Shown: positions 6,149 to 6,451 of the stretch, piece after piece
How positions within the stretch are numbered: position 1 is the first letter of the stretch
Layout: each line of letters opens with the position of its first letter
Source of the DNA: CAYWNA01 sp964459305
GTDB lineage: Bacteria; Planctomycetota; Planctomycetia; Pirellulales; Pirellulaceae
Length of the DNA stretch: 6,451 bases
Assembly: GCA_964459305.1 (NCBI GenBank)
Contig: CAYWNA010000432.1
Coordinates: forward strand, 1-6,451
Reading direction: 5' to 3'
The notes under the pieces: model-generated
What the model was told of the DNA's origin: nothing
Seen by the model: only the letters and a program-made list of their open reading frames with translations
The model's database searches: none
Made by a program: the position numbers and the translations under genes

Positions 6149-6451
6149 AGATGATCACCGGAAGAGTGCCTGCACAGCCAAAGGCACACCGACTACCGAG
6201 GGTATCGTCAGCCGCAGCAAACGGAAAGTCTGTCGGAAGAACTCTGACTACCAGCAGGGTCTTCCAGACAAACTCGCGACGACCTCCAACTTTTCTACAC
6301 CTCAGAACGTAGGACTTTTCGCGCAATCAAGAACTTCAGATGTCCGACGCACATCCGCCGATTGACGCCAGTTGAGTGGGCGAACCCAGGGTGGTCACGA
6401 CCGACGTAACGCTCGCCGCCAGAAATAGACTTTTCGGATGCTTTTCGACCG
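6149..6451. other. Upstream region without a supported gene
   Basis: These bases lie upstream of the large gene's promoter. A small inverted repeat, GTGCCT-N10-AGGCAC, is present at 6166-6187. Two minus-strand frames enter from the right edge and end at 6336-6338 and 6295-6297. Neither translates to anything I recognise, and they conflict with each other. The end of an upstream gene is possible but not shown. Confidence 0.4.

Noticed and set aside
6141..6326. A 61-codon minus-strand frame upstream of the large gene
   Set aside because: It depends on a TTG start, has no clear ribosome site or recognisable motif, and overlaps the palindromic promoter-upstream region.
6295..6451. Two conflicting minus-strand frames open from the right edge
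   Set aside because: Both are short and unrecognised and at most one could be real. Without the sequence beyond the edge neither can be supported as a gene end.

Overview
The window looks like chromosomal DNA from a moderately GC-rich, Gram-negative environmental bacterium. Planctomycetota is the best guess, with Lentisphaerota or Verrucomicrobiota as alternatives. The grounds are the large secreted glycosidase with internal repeats, the secreted esterase of a type common there, the wide intergenic gaps and the dispersed-looking palindromic repeats. No taxonomic marker gene is present, so this is inference.

All three supported genes lie on the minus strand and are read from right to left. 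First comes a 1377-residue secreted protein (1922-6055) with three cellulase-like (clan GH-A, GH5-like) catalytic modules and two jelly-roll modules, in the order jelly-roll, GH, GH, jelly-roll, GH. A plausible sigma70-type promoter (6093-6121) precedes it, with a palindrome lying across the -10 box and presumed start of transcription. Next, after 195 bases, is a secreted alpha/beta-hydrolase with an intact Ser-Asp-His triad (719-1726), probably a carbohydrate esterase. After a 240-base gap holding two inverted-repeat structures (534-632 and 655-711) comes the first 159 codons of a third exported protein (1-478). It resembles the start of a TIM-barrel glycoside-hydrolase-like protein and is cut by the window edge.

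The three products all carry signal peptides, which suggests a small polysaccharide-degrading locus: a multi-catalytic beta-glycanase or xylanase-like enzyme, an esterase that could remove acyl groups, and a further glycosidase-like protein. The substrate cannot be read from the sequence. No transporter, sulfatase, two-component system, mobile element, tRNA, rRNA or CRISPR array is present. The most unusual item is the triple-catalytic-domain enzyme; no wholly new system is evident.
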